NCBI GenBank assembly: GCA_902802535.1
Contig: CADCML010000048.1
Coordinates: forward strand, 1-32,513
Direction: 5' to 3'
DNA from: an uncultured Bacteroidia bacterium
GTDB taxonomy: Bacteria > Bacteroidota > Bacteroidia > Bacteroidales > F082
DNA: 32,513 nt
Positions 1 to 7,977 of the stretch are shown in pieces. The notes under the pieces are model-generated. The model was given only the letters and a program-made list of their open reading frames with translations, was not told the origin of the DNA and did no database searches. Numbering within the stretch: position 1 is the first letter of the stretch; each line of letters begins with the position of its first letter. Position numbers and translations under genes: made by a program.

Positions 1-345
1 ACGCTCCTTGTTGAGGATGGCGCGCATGTATTTGTCGGTCGGGAGCAAGCCCTTCATCAGGATGTCGGCTTCGCCGGCGTTGATGAGGTCGCAGGCCATC
101 GCAGCCGCTTTCACATCGACGGGTTCGTTGATGATTTTGAAGTTGGCCATGTCAATGCCTTCAGCCTTGCACACTTCGGCAATCACTTTCTCGTCACCAA
201 GCAAGGTGGCTTCGATGAGACCTTCCTTGACGGCGGCATTCACTGCACAGATGGTGTGGTCGTCGTTGGCATAAGCGGCCACAAGACGTTTCTTGGGTTT
301 GCTGCGCAAAACCTCAAACATTTGTTCTAATTTTCTGATTTCCAT
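1..345 (-). CDS. ptb: Phosphate butyryltransferase / phosphate acetyltransferase family protein, 5' part only
   Basis: The first 115 codons of a gene that runs off the left edge. The reading begins MEIRKLEQMFEVLRSKPKKR, and further on carries LLGDE and DILMKGLLPTDKYMR, which I recognise as the N-terminal region of the PTA/PTB family (acyl-CoA plus phosphate to acyl phosphate plus CoA). In Bacteroidales this family often works with butyrate kinase in butyrate formation or in branched-chain acyl-CoA turnover. The start at 343-345 is the first ATG after an AT-rich leader. No clear TAnnTTTG box is seen in the 46 bases upstream. The substrate (acetyl, butyryl or branched chain) cannot be decided from this part, and the partner kinase would lie outside the window. 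Confidence 0.85.
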   Translation of the reverse strand, partial: MEIRKLEQMFEVLRSKPKKRLVAAYANDDHTICAVNAAVKEGLIEATLLGDEKVIAEVCKAEGIDMANFKIINEPVDVKAAAMACDLINAGEADILMKGLLPTDKYMRAILNKER

Positions 346-391
346 AATTCTGTATTTAAAGATTTAAAATTTTAAATTTCAAGATTCAGGT

Positions 392-667
392 TCAATTTAT
401 TTCGCCCCATGAGGCGGGAAACGGAATGTTGTTCGCTTTATAATAAAGGATAATCGGGTCGTAATCCAAATCATCAGCCCAAGTGAGGGTTTTCAATTCG
501 GGATGGATGTAAGCTTTTTTGAACAAATTCATGTTCAACAAAAGGTTGTAAGGTTTCGAGGAATGAATCACATCGTCAAAGTCAACAAGCCCCGATGTTC
601 CGTCTTCAAAAGATACTTTGTAGATGTAATCGTGCTGGTATTCAATATTTTTCAAATCGTAATTCAT
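392..667 (-). CDS. DUF2442 domain-containing protein
   Basis: A 91-residue cytoplasmic protein with the DUF2442 pattern: an N-terminal strand pair (YKVSFEDGTSGLVDFDD) and a C-terminal TLTWADDLDYDPIILYY. Its start lies one base after the stop of the DUF4160 gene, so the two are almost certainly co-transcribed and translationally coupled. DUF4160/DUF2442 pairs are common in bacteria and are often suspected to be toxin-antitoxin-like modules, but I know of no settled biochemical role. Which partner would be the antitoxin is not visible here. Confidence 0.85.
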   Translation of the reverse strand: MNYDLKNIEYQHDYIYKVSFEDGTSGLVDFDDVIHSSKPYNLLLNMNLFKKAYIHPELKTLTWADDLDYDPIILYYKANNIPFPASWGEIN

Positions 668-668
668 T

Positions 669-923
669 TTATAATGGCTTGATTTTTAAAAGATTACCCT
701 TCTTCGCTTCTTCCCAACAAAGCATCAATTCCTCTTGGTGCATCTTTGCCCATTCCGCAACAAGCCCGAAAGTCTTTGGCGGCAAGTCACCAATCATCAA
801 CCCGAAGTCCTTAATCCTTATAGATGCCTCATACTCATTGTATCTCACATGGAAATGAGGCGGATTGTGGTCCGAAAAGTTCATCGTGATGATGATTCCT
901 AAAAACCTGCTTATTTCGGGCAT
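669..923 (-). CDS. DUF4160 domain-containing protein
   Basis: An 84-residue protein with the DUF4160 hallmark NFSDHNPPHFHVRYNEYEA (residues about 15-33) and a helical tail (FGLVAEWAKMHQEELMLCWEEA). It has no signal peptide or membrane segment. It is the first gene of a two-gene unit with the DUF2442 gene and has its own promoter-like box at 944-951. The family is widespread on mobile DNA and in small paired operons. A toxin-antitoxin role is an inference from that context only. Confidence 0.85.
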   Translation of the reverse strand: MPEISRFLGIIITMNFSDHNPPHFHVRYNEYEASIRIKDFGLMIGDLPPKTFGLVAEWAKMHQEELMLCWEEAKKGNLLKIKPL

Positions 924-943
924 TTCGTTATTGTTTGACGGAG

Positions 944-951
944 CAAAGATA
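944..951 (-). promoter_or_regulatory. -7 box (TATCTTTG) for the DUF4160/DUF2442 pair
   Basis: The minus strand reads TATCTTTG, matching the Bacteroidota -7 consensus TAnnTTTG, 20 bases before the DUF4160 start. No good TTTG element is seen at the usual 19-20 base spacing, so the -33 half is weak. The box sits just beyond the end of the leucine-rich-repeat gene. Confidence 0.55.
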
Positions 952-965
952 ATAAAACTTATCCA

Positions 966-1165
966 TCAATAGTAAATAATGTTCAAATCGAGCCGTTTTT
1001 CCTGCAATTTCTCGATGGCGCGGGCCTTGACCTTGGTGTTGTAAACCTTCAGTTGTTTCAGGGTCGGGATGTCCTCGATGGGCGACAAACTCCTGACATC
1101 GGTATTGTTGACAAACAGGTTTTCAAGTTTTTGCAGGCCTGAGAGCGGTTTCAGCGACTTTCTCG
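966..1165 (-). pseudogene. Out-of-frame C-terminal end of the leucine-rich-repeat protein
   Basis: This stretch encodes SLKPLSGLQKLENLFVNNTD and ends EKRLDLNIIYY, plainly a continuation of the repeat array of the gene at 1123-3444 but in another reading frame. Its last part (KARAIEKLQEKRLDLNIIYY) matches the linker that closes the two earlier modules of the same protein (VKALKEQQRQVHVIYN and AEASAFTQSNPFALVIYD). The frames meet near 1150-1165. Against the repeat consensus about four residues are missing at the joint, so a small deletion of about 11-13 bases, or a nearby indel, explains the break better than a clean single-base slip. Confidence 0.75.
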
Positions 1166-3444
1166 ATGTTAAGCAATTCAAGCATGGTGCTGCTTTCGAT
1201 GGGTTTCAGGCTGCTGATAGGATTGTTCTGCACATTGAGTTCGACGAGATACAACTTGTTCTCCAAGGGTGCAATGTCGCGCACGCTTTGGCCGTTGATG
1301 GTCAGACGCTCCAGCCAAAGAAAATCATTCAAAGGCACAAGACTGACAATGGGGAAATCCGCGCCGATTTCAAGTTCACGCATATCCACAATACGCTGCA
1401 AATCAATGGCGTTGGGCATTTCATCTTGGATACCGATGGCGTTTCGAAAGATGGTTTGCCAAATCGGGTCGAGAACGCTCCACCACGTTATCAAGGCATC
1501 GGTATTATAAATGACATGTACCTGCCGTTGTTGCTCTTTCAGTGCCTTGACTTGGCTGATGCCAATCGATGTGCTATCGGCATAAATCACTTCGATGTTG
1601 TCGTCTTTAACCAATGCTGAAAGGTTGTCAACAGGCGTATTCATGATGTTGAGATACTTCAAACTACTCATATCCTGCAAAGGCTTGAGATCGCTAATAT
1701 AAGTGTGCGAAATATTGATCGATTCCAAATTGGCCAAGCCTTGGATGGGTTGCAGGTAACCAATTTCTGTGTTTGAAATGTTCAACGAGCGGAGGTTGGT
1801 CAAGCGGCTGACGGGCATCAGGCTTTGCATGAAAGTATTGCCCGAGATGTCGAGTTCCTGCATGTTGATGATTTCGTGCAACTGCTCGGTGGTTGGCTCC
1901 GAATCGACCTGTATCTGCTTGGAAAACACAGCCTTCCAGTAGATGGGCAGTTCTCGCCACCAGGTTTTCAGTGCCTCGGTGTCATAGATAACCAAAGCAA
2001 ACGGATTGCTTTGCGTGAAAGCACTTGCCTCGGCATCGTGGATACCCGAATGGTCGCAATAGATTTTGCTCAGGCGACGGTTGCCTTTCAATGGTGTCAG
2101 GTCGCTGATGGAAGTGTTGCTGCAATACAGCTCACGCAGGTTTTCCAATTCGCTCAAAGCCTGCAAGTTGCTGACGGCTGAACCCGAAATGTTGAGACTT
2201 TGCAGGTCTTTCATGTTGCGGAGCGGTCCGAGGTCGCGGACGGCAGTATTGCTGATGTCAACGTTCTTCAAATGTTCGAGCTCTTGCAGGATGCCGATGT
2301 TGGTGATGCGGGTACCACTTAAATTGAGCGTGACAAGGTTGGGACAACTCTTCAGGTTGGAAATGCGGCTGACTTGGGTGTTGCTGAGATTGAGCTTTTC
2401 AAGGGCTCTTATGGACGAAAGCACGCCCAAATCATCGATGGTGGTGTTGGCCACTTCGAGCTCTTCAAGGGTGATGTTGTATTTCAAAGTCGAGATGTCC
2501 TCAATCAAGGTGGAATTGGCACGCAATACTTTCAGTTTGTTGATGTTACGCATTGGCGACAGGTCTTCAATTGAGGTTCCGGAAACGTCCAAGAAAGTGA
2601 GGTCCGACAATTCGCTCAACGGTTCCAAATTAATGATTTCACGGATGCCCGATATGTCGACACGTTGTTTTTGGGTAACCAGTTTGAGTTTCGCATCCAA
2701 TTCGCCCATGTCTTCCTTGAAAATCTTTTCTTTCAGCGTCGTTTGTCCCGTTGCCGAGTCAATGACAGGGCAAGAAGCCGTAAAATCTTTCTCTGTAATC
2801 ATGCTGACGGTTTCCAATGGGATGCTGTCGTAGAGTTTGATATCGCTGCCCAAACGGTTCTTCCAGTTTTGCGACAAACCGTTCCACCAGTTGCGAAGCG
2901 CCTCTTTTTCATTGATTTTGGCGGTATAGATGCTGGCGATTTTGAGGCTGTTGTTCTGACGGTCGAGGTTAATTTCGACAAAGCGGTTCTTGACGTTGTC
3001 GACCATTTCGTCGTTGATGGTCATGGCTGTCAAATGACGTGTCAGCGTGACCTTGAAATAGGTGCTGCCGTCGTCGCGCATGTTGTCGGCGATGCTTTGC
3101 AGGTCGAACTTGAAATTAGCCCATTTGAAGAAAAAGTCGATGTCCTTGAGGTAAGCCTGCACGTCCTTGTTGATGGGGGTGTTGCGGTTCATGTCAAGGT
3201 CGTCCTCAATCTGCACCTTGTCGTCGATAAAGATTTTGCTCCAGCTTTCGGTAAACACAATTTCCTTTTCCAAAGCCGAAGTGGTGCTGTCGCCGAGGAA
3301 GTTCATCGTTTCCTCCAAATACGTTATCATGCTGTTGATTTCGCTCTCATATTTCGCGATTTCGTCTTTGGAGAGCTTCTTTTGGGCCTGTGCGCCAAAC
3401 ACGACGCCCAGCAACAACAGGGAGAGTATTGCTATCTTTCTCAT
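1123..3444 (-). CDS. Exported leucine-rich-repeat protein with three WW-W/LRR modules (3' end frameshifted)
   Basis: Signal peptide at residues 1-21 (MRKIAILSLLLLGVVFGAQA), an N-terminal helical domain (about 25-180), then a module used three times: a tryptophan motif (WW at 186-187, 495-496, 654-655, each followed by a W about 7-8 residues later) leading into irregular 22-23-residue LRRs of the type LxxLNISNTxVSDLxPL. The ATG at 3442-3444 overlaps the stop of the gene before it as ATGA, which decides this start over an upstream in-frame one. Translation ends 12 residues after the array leaves its natural frame, and the true end is probably at 966. The LRR surface suggests protein or glycan binding outside the cytoplasm. 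No T9SS domain is present. Confidence 0.85.
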   Translation of the reverse strand: MRKIAILSLLLLGVVFGAQAQKKLSKDEIAKYESEINSMITYLEETMNFLGDSTTSALEKEIVFTESWSKIFIDDKVQIEDDLDMNRNTPINKDVQAYLKDIDFFFKWANFKFDLQSIADNMRDDGSTYFKVTLTRHLTAMTINDEMVDNVKNRFVEINLDRQNNSLKIASIYTAKINEKEALRNWWNGLSQNWKNRLGSDIKLYDSIPLETVSMITEKDFTASCPVIDSATGQTTLKEKIFKEDMGELDAKLKLVTQKQRVDISGIREIINLEPLSELSDLTFLDVSGTSIEDLSPMRNINKLKVLRANSTLIEDISTLKYNITLEELEVANTTIDDLGVLSSIRALEKLNLSNTQVSRISNLKSCPNLVTLNLSGTRITNIGILQELEHLKNVDISNTAVRDLGPLRNMKDLQSLNISGSAVSNLQALSELENLRELYCSNTSISDLTPLKGNRRLSKIYCDHSGIHDAEASAFTQSNPFALVIYDTEALKTWWRELPIYWKAVFSKQIQVDSEPTTEQLHEIINMQELDISGNTFMQSLMPVSRLTNLRSLNISNTEIGYLQPIQGLANLESINISHTYISDLKPLQDMSSLKYLNIMNTPVDNLSALVKDDNIEVIYADSTSIGISQVKALKEQQRQVHVIYNTDALITWWSVLDPIWQTIFRNAIGIQDEMPNAIDLQRIVDMRELEIGADFPIVSLVPLNDFLWLERLTINGQSVRDIAPLENKLYLVELNVQNNPISSLKPIESSTMLELLNIEKVAETALRPAKT

Positions 3445-4274
3445 GGTTGGTAGAATTTGATAAGGTTGGTTTTTTCCTTTTCCGGCATGTAGATGACGTT
3501 CGACATGAGCCAGCCGGAATTGAGGCCTGAACGGTTGAACCACGACACCTCAAAGTACCAGTCCTTGATTTGGAAGACGTGGAACTTGACGGAATCGACA
3601 TTTTGGAACAACAGTTTGCCCTGCTTGATTTCGTAGAAAAACAGGGTCAGGTAATCGGGGTGGTATTCTTTTGAAGCGTAATATTCGATGACTTCGGGGT
3701 CTTGGAAGGCTTTGTAAATGTTCATGAAGTCAAGCTCGTGGCTCATGGGATGGAGGAAATGGCGTTCCTTTTCGGTCAGCTCGCCGTTGGGAAAGAGCTT
3801 GTTGAACTCAGAAAAATATATGTTGGTGAGCACCCATTTGGAGCCAAAGCCCTCCTTCTCGACGGAGAGGAAAAGCATCACGTCGACGGGCTTGCCGTTG
3901 TACTTGAACGTACACGAAACCTCGGAGAACCAATTGCCTCCCAGGAAGGTCATGTAAGTGGAGTCGCCTTTGGTGACATCCTCGATGAAATAGCGTTGCA
4001 ATTCTGTTTGGTTGCCGTATTTCTCTTGGTCGAAGAGGATGGGCAACGACTTGCGGCGCATCTCGTTGCTACGGTAATTTGGGTCTTTTGGGTTGAGTCT
4101 GTAGCCAAATTGGTCTTCCTCGTAATTGAACCTACGCATGAACTGACCCATCTGTTTGGTCATGGCGTAGAGCTCGGTCTCATCCATCTTAAAATCGCCA
4201 ATCGTCTGACCCGCAACGGGCCAGACGATGGCGATGGTGAGTGCCAGAAGGATGATATTTCGAGCTATTCTCAT
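3441..4274 (-). CDS. Exported protein of unknown function, third gene of the LRR operon
   Basis: A 277-residue protein with a cleavable signal peptide (MRIARNIILLALTIAIVWPVAGQ). The mature part is rich in aromatic residues with alternating strands (for example WYFEVSWFNRSGLNSGWLMS near the C-terminus) and has no motif I can name. It overlaps both neighbours by four bases (ATGA at 4271-4274 and 3441-3444), so it is translated as part of a four-gene chain and probably acts with the LRR protein in the periplasm or at the surface. Confidence 0.8.
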   Translation of the reverse strand: MRIARNIILLALTIAIVWPVAGQTIGDFKMDETELYAMTKQMGQFMRRFNYEEDQFGYRLNPKDPNYRSNEMRRKSLPILFDQEKYGNQTELQRYFIEDVTKGDSTYMTFLGGNWFSEVSCTFKYNGKPVDVMLFLSVEKEGFGSKWVLTNIYFSEFNKLFPNGELTEKERHFLHPMSHELDFMNIYKAFQDPEVIEYYASKEYHPDYLTLFFYEIKQGKLLFQNVDSVKFHVFQIKDWYFEVSWFNRSGLNSGWLMSNVIYMPEKEKTNLIKFYQP

Positions 4275-4846
4275 CTATTCGACGTTTCCTTGACGCGCAT
4301 GTCGCCCAGCAGCACATCCCAGAAGCCGATGGTGCGGCCTCCGATTTGGGTTTCCTTGCGCTTCACGTAAACGGTGATGTCTTTTTTGGTGGTGTCCTTG
4401 TAGGCCATATTGCCTTCGGCATCGTAGCCACGGAAGGTCTGGAAGATGGTAATGACACCCACGTAGGTGCCGTCGGGCTGACGCTGCAAGTCGCTGACAT
4501 ACTCAATGTTGTACCATTCAATTTCGACGCGGTCGTAGTTGAGGCGCATCAGGTGCTCGAAATACTTGCGGACACGGTAGTAGGTGACTTTGTTGGAGCT
4601 GAGTGACGAAACGCCAATTTCGGCATCACTCATGAAGAGTTCCTCAGCACGGTCGATGACGCGGTTGGCCTCGCTGAAAGGCGTTTCCTTCGAGCCGACG
4701 ATTTTGATGTATTTGCTCAGGTCTCTCACCTTTTCCAAGGCAAGGCTGTCGATGGCCTGTTTGCGTTCGAAACTCAGTTCGTCCTGTGCCATGGCGCTAC
4801 CCACAACGCACAAGGCAATCACTAATGTGGCAATAATCTTTTTCAT
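4271..4846 (-). CDS. Exported protein of unknown function, second gene of the LRR operon
   Basis: A 191-residue protein with a signal peptide (MKKIIATLVIALCVVGSAMA). The segment SEANRVIDRAEELFMSD, then YYRVRKYFEHLMRL and VEIEWYNIEY, lines up with SQANRVINETLGMFESP, then YDRPTTIENYLNYL and VHEIKYNANG in the lipoprotein encoded just upstream, so the two probably share a homologous domain of about 75 residues. Start and stop both lie in ATGA overlaps. Function unknown. Confidence 0.8.
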   Translation of the reverse strand: MKKIIATLVIALCVVGSAMAQDELSFERKQAIDSLALEKVRDLSKYIKIVGSKETPFSEANRVIDRAEELFMSDAEIGVSSLSSNKVTYYRVRKYFEHLMRLNYDRVEIEWYNIEYVSDLQRQPDGTYVGVITIFQTFRGYDAEGNMAYKDTTKKDITVYVKRKETQIGGRTIGFWDVLLGDMRVKETSNR

Positions 4847-5478
4847 TTCTTTATCAGTTCAAGTTCGTTAATCTTTCCGTTGGCGTTGTATTTGATTTCG
4901 TGCACCTTCTCGGTAGCTTTCTTCTGGTCCTTCAGATAGTTGAGGTAATTCTCGATGGTGGTCGGGCGGTCGTAGTCGTTGAAGCCTGCGTTTTGCTTGA
5001 TAATGATGAGCACAGGTACGTTGGGCGACTCGAACATGCCCAAAGTCTCATTAATGACGCGGTTGGCCTGACTGACGCTGCTGGCATTGGCGATGCTGTT
5101 GAAGTTGCGGCCCAACACCACATCGGCGGCATTGACTTTTTCGCGTTCTTCGGCGGCGCGGCGTTCCTCTTCTTCCTTCTGGGCGCGTTCGCGGGCGAGT
5201 TTCTTCTCCACTTGGAAGAGCAGGTCGTCAACCTCGGCGTTTTGCAGGTTCCAGTCCTTGATGGTCTGCACACGCGCTTCCTTCTCTTCGAGGCTCCAGA
5301 GGGTCTCGTCGTCGAGGATGGCATTCAGGTCTTTCACGGCTTCGGCCACTCTTGATTTGTACTCAGCCTCAGCGGCTTCCTTGGCAAGTTGTTTCTTGCT
5401 CTTGCAACTGGTAGTTCCTCCCAGCGTGATGAAAGCGACTAAGAGAACCATCATTACGGTTGTGATTTTGCTTTTCAT
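4843..5478 (-). CDS. Lipoprotein with a coiled-coil segment, first gene of the LRR operon
   Basis: A 211-residue protein with a lipobox-like TTSC near residue 26 (Cys is the predicted lipidated residue), a charged helical stretch (about 33-118, very rich in E, K, R and A), and a C-terminal domain shared with the next gene (SQANRVINETLGMFESPNVP onward). Residues KSKK after the Cys lack the acidic run that marks some surface-exposed Bacteroidota lipoproteins, so location cannot be assigned. It heads the four-gene operon and has a promoter-like box at 5534-5541. Confidence 0.8.
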   Translation of the reverse strand: MKSKITTVMMVLLVAFITLGGTTSCKSKKQLAKEAAEAEYKSRVAEAVKDLNAILDDETLWSLEEKEARVQTIKDWNLQNAEVDDLLFQVEKKLARERAQKEEEERRAAEEREKVNAADVVLGRNFNSIANASSVSQANRVINETLGMFESPNVPVLIIIKQNAGFNDYDRPTTIENYLNYLKDQKKATEKVHEIKYNANGKINELELIKK

Positions 5479-5533
5479 AATTTATAATTTTATCAAATTT
5501 TCCCTAATAACTCCAATTGATGCAAATAAATTG

Positions 5534-5541
5534 CAAATATA
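5534..5541 (-). promoter_or_regulatory. -7 box (TATATTTG) of the LRR operon
   Basis: TATATTTG on the minus strand, 55 bases before the lipoprotein start, matches TAnnTTTG. The region further upstream is A-rich and lacks a clear TTTG at 19-20 bases. This is the only promoter-like site I find for the four-gene operon. Confidence 0.5.
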
Positions 5542-5605
5542 GGGCTTTTTTTTATTGCTTTGGCCATTTCGTTTCAAAAATAGTGCCATTTCCCCCACTA
5601 TCCCG

Positions 5606-6178
5606 CTAAGTGCCCAAAGGCATTTTCGCCAAAACCTTGTAGAATGGCCCCGTAGGTTGCAGGAAACTTTGGAAATAAACGAGTTCCTTCACATCGGCAT
5701 GGAGGTAGGTTTTTTGTTCTATTGAATTGTAAATCTGCATGAAGAATTGCTTGTCAACCAGCGACTTGATGCGACAAACGGTAAGATGCGGCACAAAGTT
5801 CTGTCTGTCGCGGAGATAGCCCAAGCCGTCGAAAGCGTCCAAGAGGTCTTCTTCCAAGTCGAACAAGGCCTTGGGCTGGTCGCTCATCCCGAGCCAAAGC
5901 ACACGCGGCACGCGGTTGCTGCCGAAAAGCCCTGTGCGGTCGAAGTTCATTGTGAAGGGTTGATGGCGTTGAGCCACCTTTTTGCACGTTTCGATGATGG
6001 TGGAGATGTCGTCCACAGGCGTACTGCCCAAAAATTTCAGCGTAAGGTGTATCTGATTGGTTTTTACATAATTGATATAATGCTCATGCTGAAGGTTTTT
6101 CTTCAGCTTCTCGACGAGCGCCGGAAACTCCGTCCCACAAGGGATGGAAATGGCCAAAAAGGTTCGTTTGGTGTTCAT
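5606..6178 (-). CDS. thpR: RNA 2',3'-cyclic phosphodiesterase (2H phosphoesterase, ThpR/LigT family)
   Basis: A 190-residue cytoplasmic protein with the two HxTx motifs that define 2H phosphoesterases: HLTLKFLG (His44, Thr46) and HLTVCRIK (His131, Thr133), about 87 residues apart as expected. The family opens 2',3'-cyclic phosphates on RNA ends to 2'-phosphates and can join tRNA halves in vitro. The start at 6176-6178 (MNTKRTFLAISIP) is preferred over an in-frame upstream one because the promoter-like box TATATTTG at 6197-6204 lies between them. It stands alone, with no RNA-repair partner next to it. Confidence 0.9.
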   Translation of the reverse strand: MNTKRTFLAISIPCGTEFPALVEKLKKNLQHEHYINYVKTNQIHLTLKFLGSTPVDDISTIIETCKKVAQRHQPFTMNFDRTGLFGSNRVPRVLWLGMSDQPKALFDLEEDLLDAFDGLGYLRDRQNFVPHLTVCRIKSLVDKQFFMQIYNSIEQKTYLHADVKELVYFQSFLQPTGPFYKVLAKMPLGT

Positions 6179-6196
6179 AGTTTGTGATTTTGACGG

Positions 6197-6204
6197 CAAA
6201 TATA
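6197..6204 (-). promoter_or_regulatory. -7 box (TATATTTG) of thpR
   Basis: TATATTTG on the minus strand, 18 bases before the thpR ATG, so the leader would be very short. No strong -33 TTTG is visible at the standard spacing. Confidence 0.5.
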
Positions 6205-6276
6205 GGTTTTTTTTGAGTTTTCGAGCTGTATAACCTTGTGAAATACTACAGCAGGCAAAAAAAAGGCGGTTTCCTC

Positions 6277-7449
6277 CTAATAATTCAACCCGAACATCCA
6301 AAGCGGAATGACCCCCGGAGTGCCATACTCAATATCATCCTTTACCACATAGCTATCTGGCACTTCCGCAATTTGGCGACGGCCTTTCTTGTGGCCACCC
6401 ACTTCAAAAGTATGACCGTCGACCAAAAAGTCCGAAACCTCGGAGGCGGTCACTGTGTTGCGCACCCGCATCTGGTTGAAGAAGAAGGTCTCGCGCAAGT
6501 TGCCCATGTCGGGTTGCGTTCCAGTGAGTGCATACATTAGGTTGGTGTTGTCCAAATAGATTTTCTCCACTTTGGCCAATCGTGTCATTCCAGAGGCTGG
6601 CGACGGCAGGCTTTGTATCATGCCCGATTTCTCCATATAAAAAAGATAGTCCTTCAGGTCGTTGCGGGCTACGGAGATGTCGCGGGCAAGGTCGCTGTAA
6701 TTGGGCTTGAAAGGCGAAATTTGCGAAATAATTTGCATCAGTTGTTTGAGTTTGTGCATCACACCAACGCTGAGGCCTGCAAATTGGGGAATATCAATTT
6801 CGAGTGTTTGTTCCACTACGGCATTCAGACGCTCAAAGTAATCTTCCTCATAGCAGAACGGGAAATAACCTCCTTTGATATATTCCTTGAACAAAGGCAA
6901 CGGCCGGTATTCTGCATAAGGGAAAGAAACCTTTGCTGAAAGAATGTCGTCGAGTGTGAGTTTCGGCACCACGATACCTTTTGTCATCTGTAGCCATTCG
7001 CGGAACGACATCCCATGCATGTGGTTTTTCAGTTGTCGGCGCGACAAGTCAGCTCCACCTTTCTCCAAGTCGAGAATCGACGAGCCGGTGTAAACGATTT
7101 GCAGGTCGGGAATTTGGTCGTAGATGTTCTTTATCTCCGTTGACCAGCGCCTGTATTTGTGCACCTCATCAATATAGAGGTGCTTGCCTCCATTCTTGTA
7201 AAACGCATCGGCCATATCAAGTAAAGTATGCTCCGAGAAATAGATGTCGTCGGCAAACACCACAAGTGAAGTGTCGCGTTCACCACTGAGCAAAATGTGC
7301 TGAAACATCAAAGTTGTTTTTCCGACACCCCTTGCACCAAGGATGGCGTTGAGCCGTGCTTCCCAGCGAATTTCGTCGTGAAGATAGCGAATGAAGTCGG
7401 TTTTTGTCCTGTCCAATTGCGCTTGATAGCGTTGCAATAGTTTTTCCAT
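6277..7449 (-). CDS. AAA_14/DUF4143-type P-loop ATPase (first of three)
   Basis: A 390-residue cytoplasmic protein. Walker A is GARGVGKTT (38-46), Walker B is HLYIDEVHKY, and the sensor-like segment is IVYTGSSILDLE. This matches the AAA_14 plus DUF4143 superfamily common in Bacteroidota. The middle holds a winged-helix-like part (LARDISVARNDLKDYLFYMEKSG). The C-terminus, which in relatives carries a PD-(D/E)xK-like nuclease fold, is short here and shows no intact E/D-ExK set (TFEVGGHKKGRRQ only). Roles proposed for such proteins range from mobile-element functions to defence; none can be assigned here. Single gene with its own promoter-like box at 7477-7484. Confidence 0.85.
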   Translation of the reverse strand: MEKLLQRYQAQLDRTKTDFIRYLHDEIRWEARLNAILGARGVGKTTLMFQHILLSGERDTSLVVFADDIYFSEHTLLDMADAFYKNGGKHLYIDEVHKYRRWSTEIKNIYDQIPDLQIVYTGSSILDLEKGGADLSRRQLKNHMHGMSFREWLQMTKGIVVPKLTLDDILSAKVSFPYAEYRPLPLFKEYIKGGYFPFCYEEDYFERLNAVVEQTLEIDIPQFAGLSVGVMHKLKQLMQIISQISPFKPNYSDLARDISVARNDLKDYLFYMEKSGMIQSLPSPASGMTRLAKVEKIYLDNTNLMYALTGTQPDMGNLRETFFFNQMRVRNTVTASEVSDFLVDGHTFEVGGHKKGRRQIAEVPDSYVVKDDIEYGTPGVIPLWMFGLNY

Positions 7450-7476
7450 GGTATCTTTGTTTTGTTATTTCAGCTG

Positions 7477-7484
7477 CAAAAATA
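7477..7484 (-). promoter_or_regulatory. -7 box (TATTTTTG) of the first DUF4143 ATPase gene
   Basis: TATTTTTG on the minus strand, 27 bases before the ATG at 7449. A TTTTTG lies upstream but only about 15 bases away, shorter than the consensus spacing. The remaining bases up to 7590 are AT-rich with repeated AATTGA/TCAATT words and no gene. Confidence 0.5.
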
Positions 7485-7590
7485 CAAAATTGTAACTAAC
7501 AAAAATCGATTTTCTTAGAAAATTGATTCTTTTTTATATCAATTTTATCATAAAATTGACAGTAAAAACATACAATACAGGGTAAACTGC

Positions 7591-7972
7591 TCAATATTTT
7601 GACAAAAACTCTAACAAACTCACATCCTCGCCCGTCAGGTTCAGGGACTTGCGCAAACGCTTTCGGGCGGTCTTCACCGAGTCAGCGGAAATGCCGTTGA
7701 TAGCGGCGATTTCCTTGACGCTGAGGTTGGATTTGACGAAGGCGCAGAGCCGAAGCTCGTTTTGTGTGAGTTTTGGGAAATCAGTCAGCAGTTTTTGGTA
7801 GAAATCAGGACATAATTACTGCATTCAAAGCTTCAGCACGCGCCACATCTGTTTTGCGGTATTCCTTCAGCTTCACTGCCAACGAATCCGGCAAAGGCAG
7901 TGCCTCGCTCTTGCTTTGGGCGAAGACGGTCAGGGTGAGGAGGGTTAGGAGGAGAAGGAGTAGGTTTTTCAT
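7591..7972 (-). pseudogene. Remnant of a secreted-TPR/LuxR-HTH regulator with its middle deleted
   Basis: Two ends of what looks like one gene are joined. The 5' end (7972 to 7805) encodes a signal peptide (MKNLLLLLLTLLTLTVFAQ) and the beginning of a helical repeat (DSLAVKLKEYRKTDVARAEA), then stops. In another frame, 7806 to 7591 encodes an HTH DNA-binding end: FPKLTQNELRLCAFVKSNLS, then VKEIAAINGISADSVKTARK, ending LLEFLSKY. Intact Bacteroidota regulators of this kind are several hundred residues long (signal, TPRs, membrane helix, coiled coil, HTH), as in the intact relative at 29288-30994. An internal deletion near 7806 removed the TPR and membrane parts and shifted the frame. Confidence 0.7.
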
Positions 7973-7977
7973 GGAAT

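Noticed and set aside
362-377. Perfect 16-bp AT-only palindrome ATTTAAAATTTTAAAT upstream of the phosphotransacylase gene
   Set aside because: Simple A/T composition in an AT-rich leader makes chance likely, and no second copy is found in the window.
1069-1620. Long open frames on the plus strand across 1069-3453 opposite the LRR gene
   Set aside because: They mirror the codon pattern of the minus-strand gene and show no domain, signal peptide or ribosome site.
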